A DNA stretch of 64,000 nucleotides. It comes from Artemia franciscana. Its lineage: Eukaryota > Arthropoda > Branchiopoda > Anostraca > Artemiidae. Where the stretch lies: contig NC_088873.1 of assembly GCF_032884065.1 (NCBI RefSeq), positions 40,173,577 through 40,237,576 of the forward strand, read 5' to 3'. The position numbers were made by a program, and so were the translations under genes. The notes below the pieces were generated by a model, which made no database searches, was not told where the DNA came from, and saw only the letters and a list, made by a program, of their open reading frames with translations. Below, piece by piece: positions 62,405-64,000 of this stretch (within the stretch, counting starts at the first letter, position 1; each line of letters begins with the position of its first letter).

Positions 62405-62995
62405 TAGAATACTACTACTAACATTTCACAGCAGCACCAAGCCGCTTCAGGGCAGTAAAGATACGCATGCTCCTCCTTCATCCCAATCTATTCAAAGCAT
62501 CCCTCTTTAAACTCTCCCAAAAAGTTCCAATTTCCCTTAAATCTTCCATTACGACATCCTCCCACCCCATTCGGGGATGATCTTCTTTTCATTTGGCCCT
62601 AGATGGTTGGCCGACGATGACAATCTGTCATATTGCATCCGCAGAACGTGTCCCAGCTATCTCAGCCTTTCTCTCATTATAGCCCTAGGAAGCGGGATTG
62701 AATAATGTTTTTTGTGCAGCTTATTGCTTGAACTATGTTCAGTCAGACGGATACCCAAAACAATCCGTCAAAAAAATTTATCGAGAAAACATGTAACAAA
62801 TTCTTCTCCGAATTTGGAGCGCCCACACTTTAGAACCATACTTGACCACTGTCATCACTGTAACATCCAATATTCTAATCTTGGTGTGCAGACTTATTTT
62901 CCTATTCTTCCAAACTTTTTCAACTGTGAAAGAGTATGGGCCTGGGATATTCTACTTTTAACATCTTTACTACACCCACCGTCTTTATGCAACTG
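62405..62995 (-). pseudogene. RTE-like LINE 3' end, second, older copy
   Basis: Collinear with 50838-51600 on the same strand: AGCAGCACCAAGCCGC, ATACGCATGCTCCTCC, GACCACTGTCATCACTGTA and CTTCCAAACTTTTT. It also ends in the TAG repeat (actactacta at about 62410). It is frameshifted throughout and stops abruptly at about 62990, where CTGTCAGTCAAT/ATTGACTGACAG forms a 12-bp hairpin. Confidence 0.85.
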
Positions 62996-62999
62996 TCAG

Positions 63000-64000
63000 T
63001 CAATATTTCTTACATTGACTGACAGTAGCTATATGTTCCGTATCCGTATTAGATTACAAGAAGTTTTGCAATTAAAACGCCCACTACAGTAAGTATTACT
63101 GTAGTGGGGCATCTGGTATTCGCCTAGGTTATAAACACTAGAGAACAGGCTAATCTATCCCTAACACTACTTTAGCTTCTTGCAAAATTTACAGTAAATC
63201 ATATTCTCGTGTTTACGTATCTTTTGTTTGGTCTATGTTAAATTGTGTTTCTTGTTTATGTTTCCCTGATAGTAACCGGAACTGTATAAAAAGATCTTTT
63301 GTTTGGTTTTTGTTGAATTTACGCTTCCTGTTTAGTATTATGGCCTAACTGAGCAAAGGAAAGGTGAAATCGAAGCAACGCGATAAAGGTTAGTTCTCAA
63401 ATAGACATAATGTAAGTGGGCAGAACTCCGCATAGTAGTAACCAGAATTTCATAAAAAGGAGCTTGTTTGGACAAGATCTTTTCTTCGTCCTTTTTGAAT
63501 TTGCGTTTTCTGTCTGACACTATAACCTAACTGAGAAAAAGAAAGATGGAATTTTAAGAATATTTCCTCCACCCCATGACGCAATCCTGATTCGTCTTCT
63601 AATGAAGCAAGGCCAAAAGGTTCCTGTAGTCCCTCCAATTCATTACAAAACGGAGAGTTATGGCGGGGCTTTAAATCTTCCTTTGTTTCTAATGTCAACG
63701 GTTTACTTCCCTTGTTGGGCCTCGTTGCTATGCCTATACAGGCTGTTTTGTTTTTTGTTTGAATTTTATTGGTTGTAATTTTTCAATTTTTATCGATTAC
63801 TCATTGCTTTTAATGTATTTGAGATACTACTAATATATTCAATATCTTTGAGTAGTTCCTTTTTAGACTATGGCTAACTTTTTTTGACTGATCTGTTAAC
63901 TTTATTGCGTATTATGTATTCCATAGTTGTTGTTTTTTTCTTTCATATTGATTTTTGATTTATCTGGACACTTTTATTGTTGTCCCTGGGATATTGTATT
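63000..64000. other. GLG1 intron 7 part, diverged short repeats
   Basis: Blocks GTAACC-GAA-T--ATAAAAAG, TTTTGTTTGG and CCTAACTGAG recur at about 63275-63355 and 63436-63535. No exon encoding the next GLG1 segment is visible. Confidence 0.5.

Overview
This is a eukaryotic nuclear window from an AT-rich, transposon-loaded animal genome. An arthropod is most likely and a crustacean plausible, but the species cannot be fixed from sequence alone. The evidence is spliced exons with GT-AG introns, CR1-type and RTE-like LINEs, hAT remnants, animal-type Helitrons, a tRNA-derived SINE and a nuclear copy of mitochondrial nad5.

The only cellular gene I can support is the 5' portion of the orthologue of Golgi apparatus protein 1 (GLG1, also MG-160 or ESL-1) on the + strand. 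Seven coding exons were placed by phase-compatible splice sites: 20657-20845, 27690-27728, 37053-37352, 40549-40735, 41685-41927, 55650-55831 and 60364-60536. They give about 437 codons in one open frame: a signal peptide followed by cysteine-rich GLG1 repeats. The gene runs off the right edge at phase 2. Nearly everything between the exons is transposon-derived.

Layout. (1) 248-4189: a hAT-type non-autonomous element with an exact 8-bp target duplication, containing a Helitron, which contains a second Helitron with intact ends. (2) 4190-10460: mostly featureless AT-rich DNA with a decayed nad5 NUMT at about 7130-8325. (3) 10749-18177: a LINE remnant with an inverted terminal part, palindromic MITEs, and a nearly full-length but broken two-ORF CR1-superfamily LINE. 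(4) 19502-20113: a probable hAT transposase remnant. (5) 20657 onward: GLG1. Intron 1 holds foldbacks and a 489-bp tandem duplication. Intron 2 holds a roughly 285-bp degenerate tandem array, LINE pieces and SINEs. Intron 3 holds a decayed hAT transposase. Intron 5 holds a LINE whose reverse transcriptase is split by a 6.2-kb foldback element with a 9-bp target duplication, two further LINE remnants and a hAT MITE. Introns 6 and 7 hold minisatellite, an 87-base A run and a second RTE-like 3' end.

The best candidates for something undescribed are the 6.2-kb foldback element at 42650-48826, with tandem repeats inside its arms and no recognisable coding capacity, and the three-level hAT/Helitron/Helitron nest at the left end.
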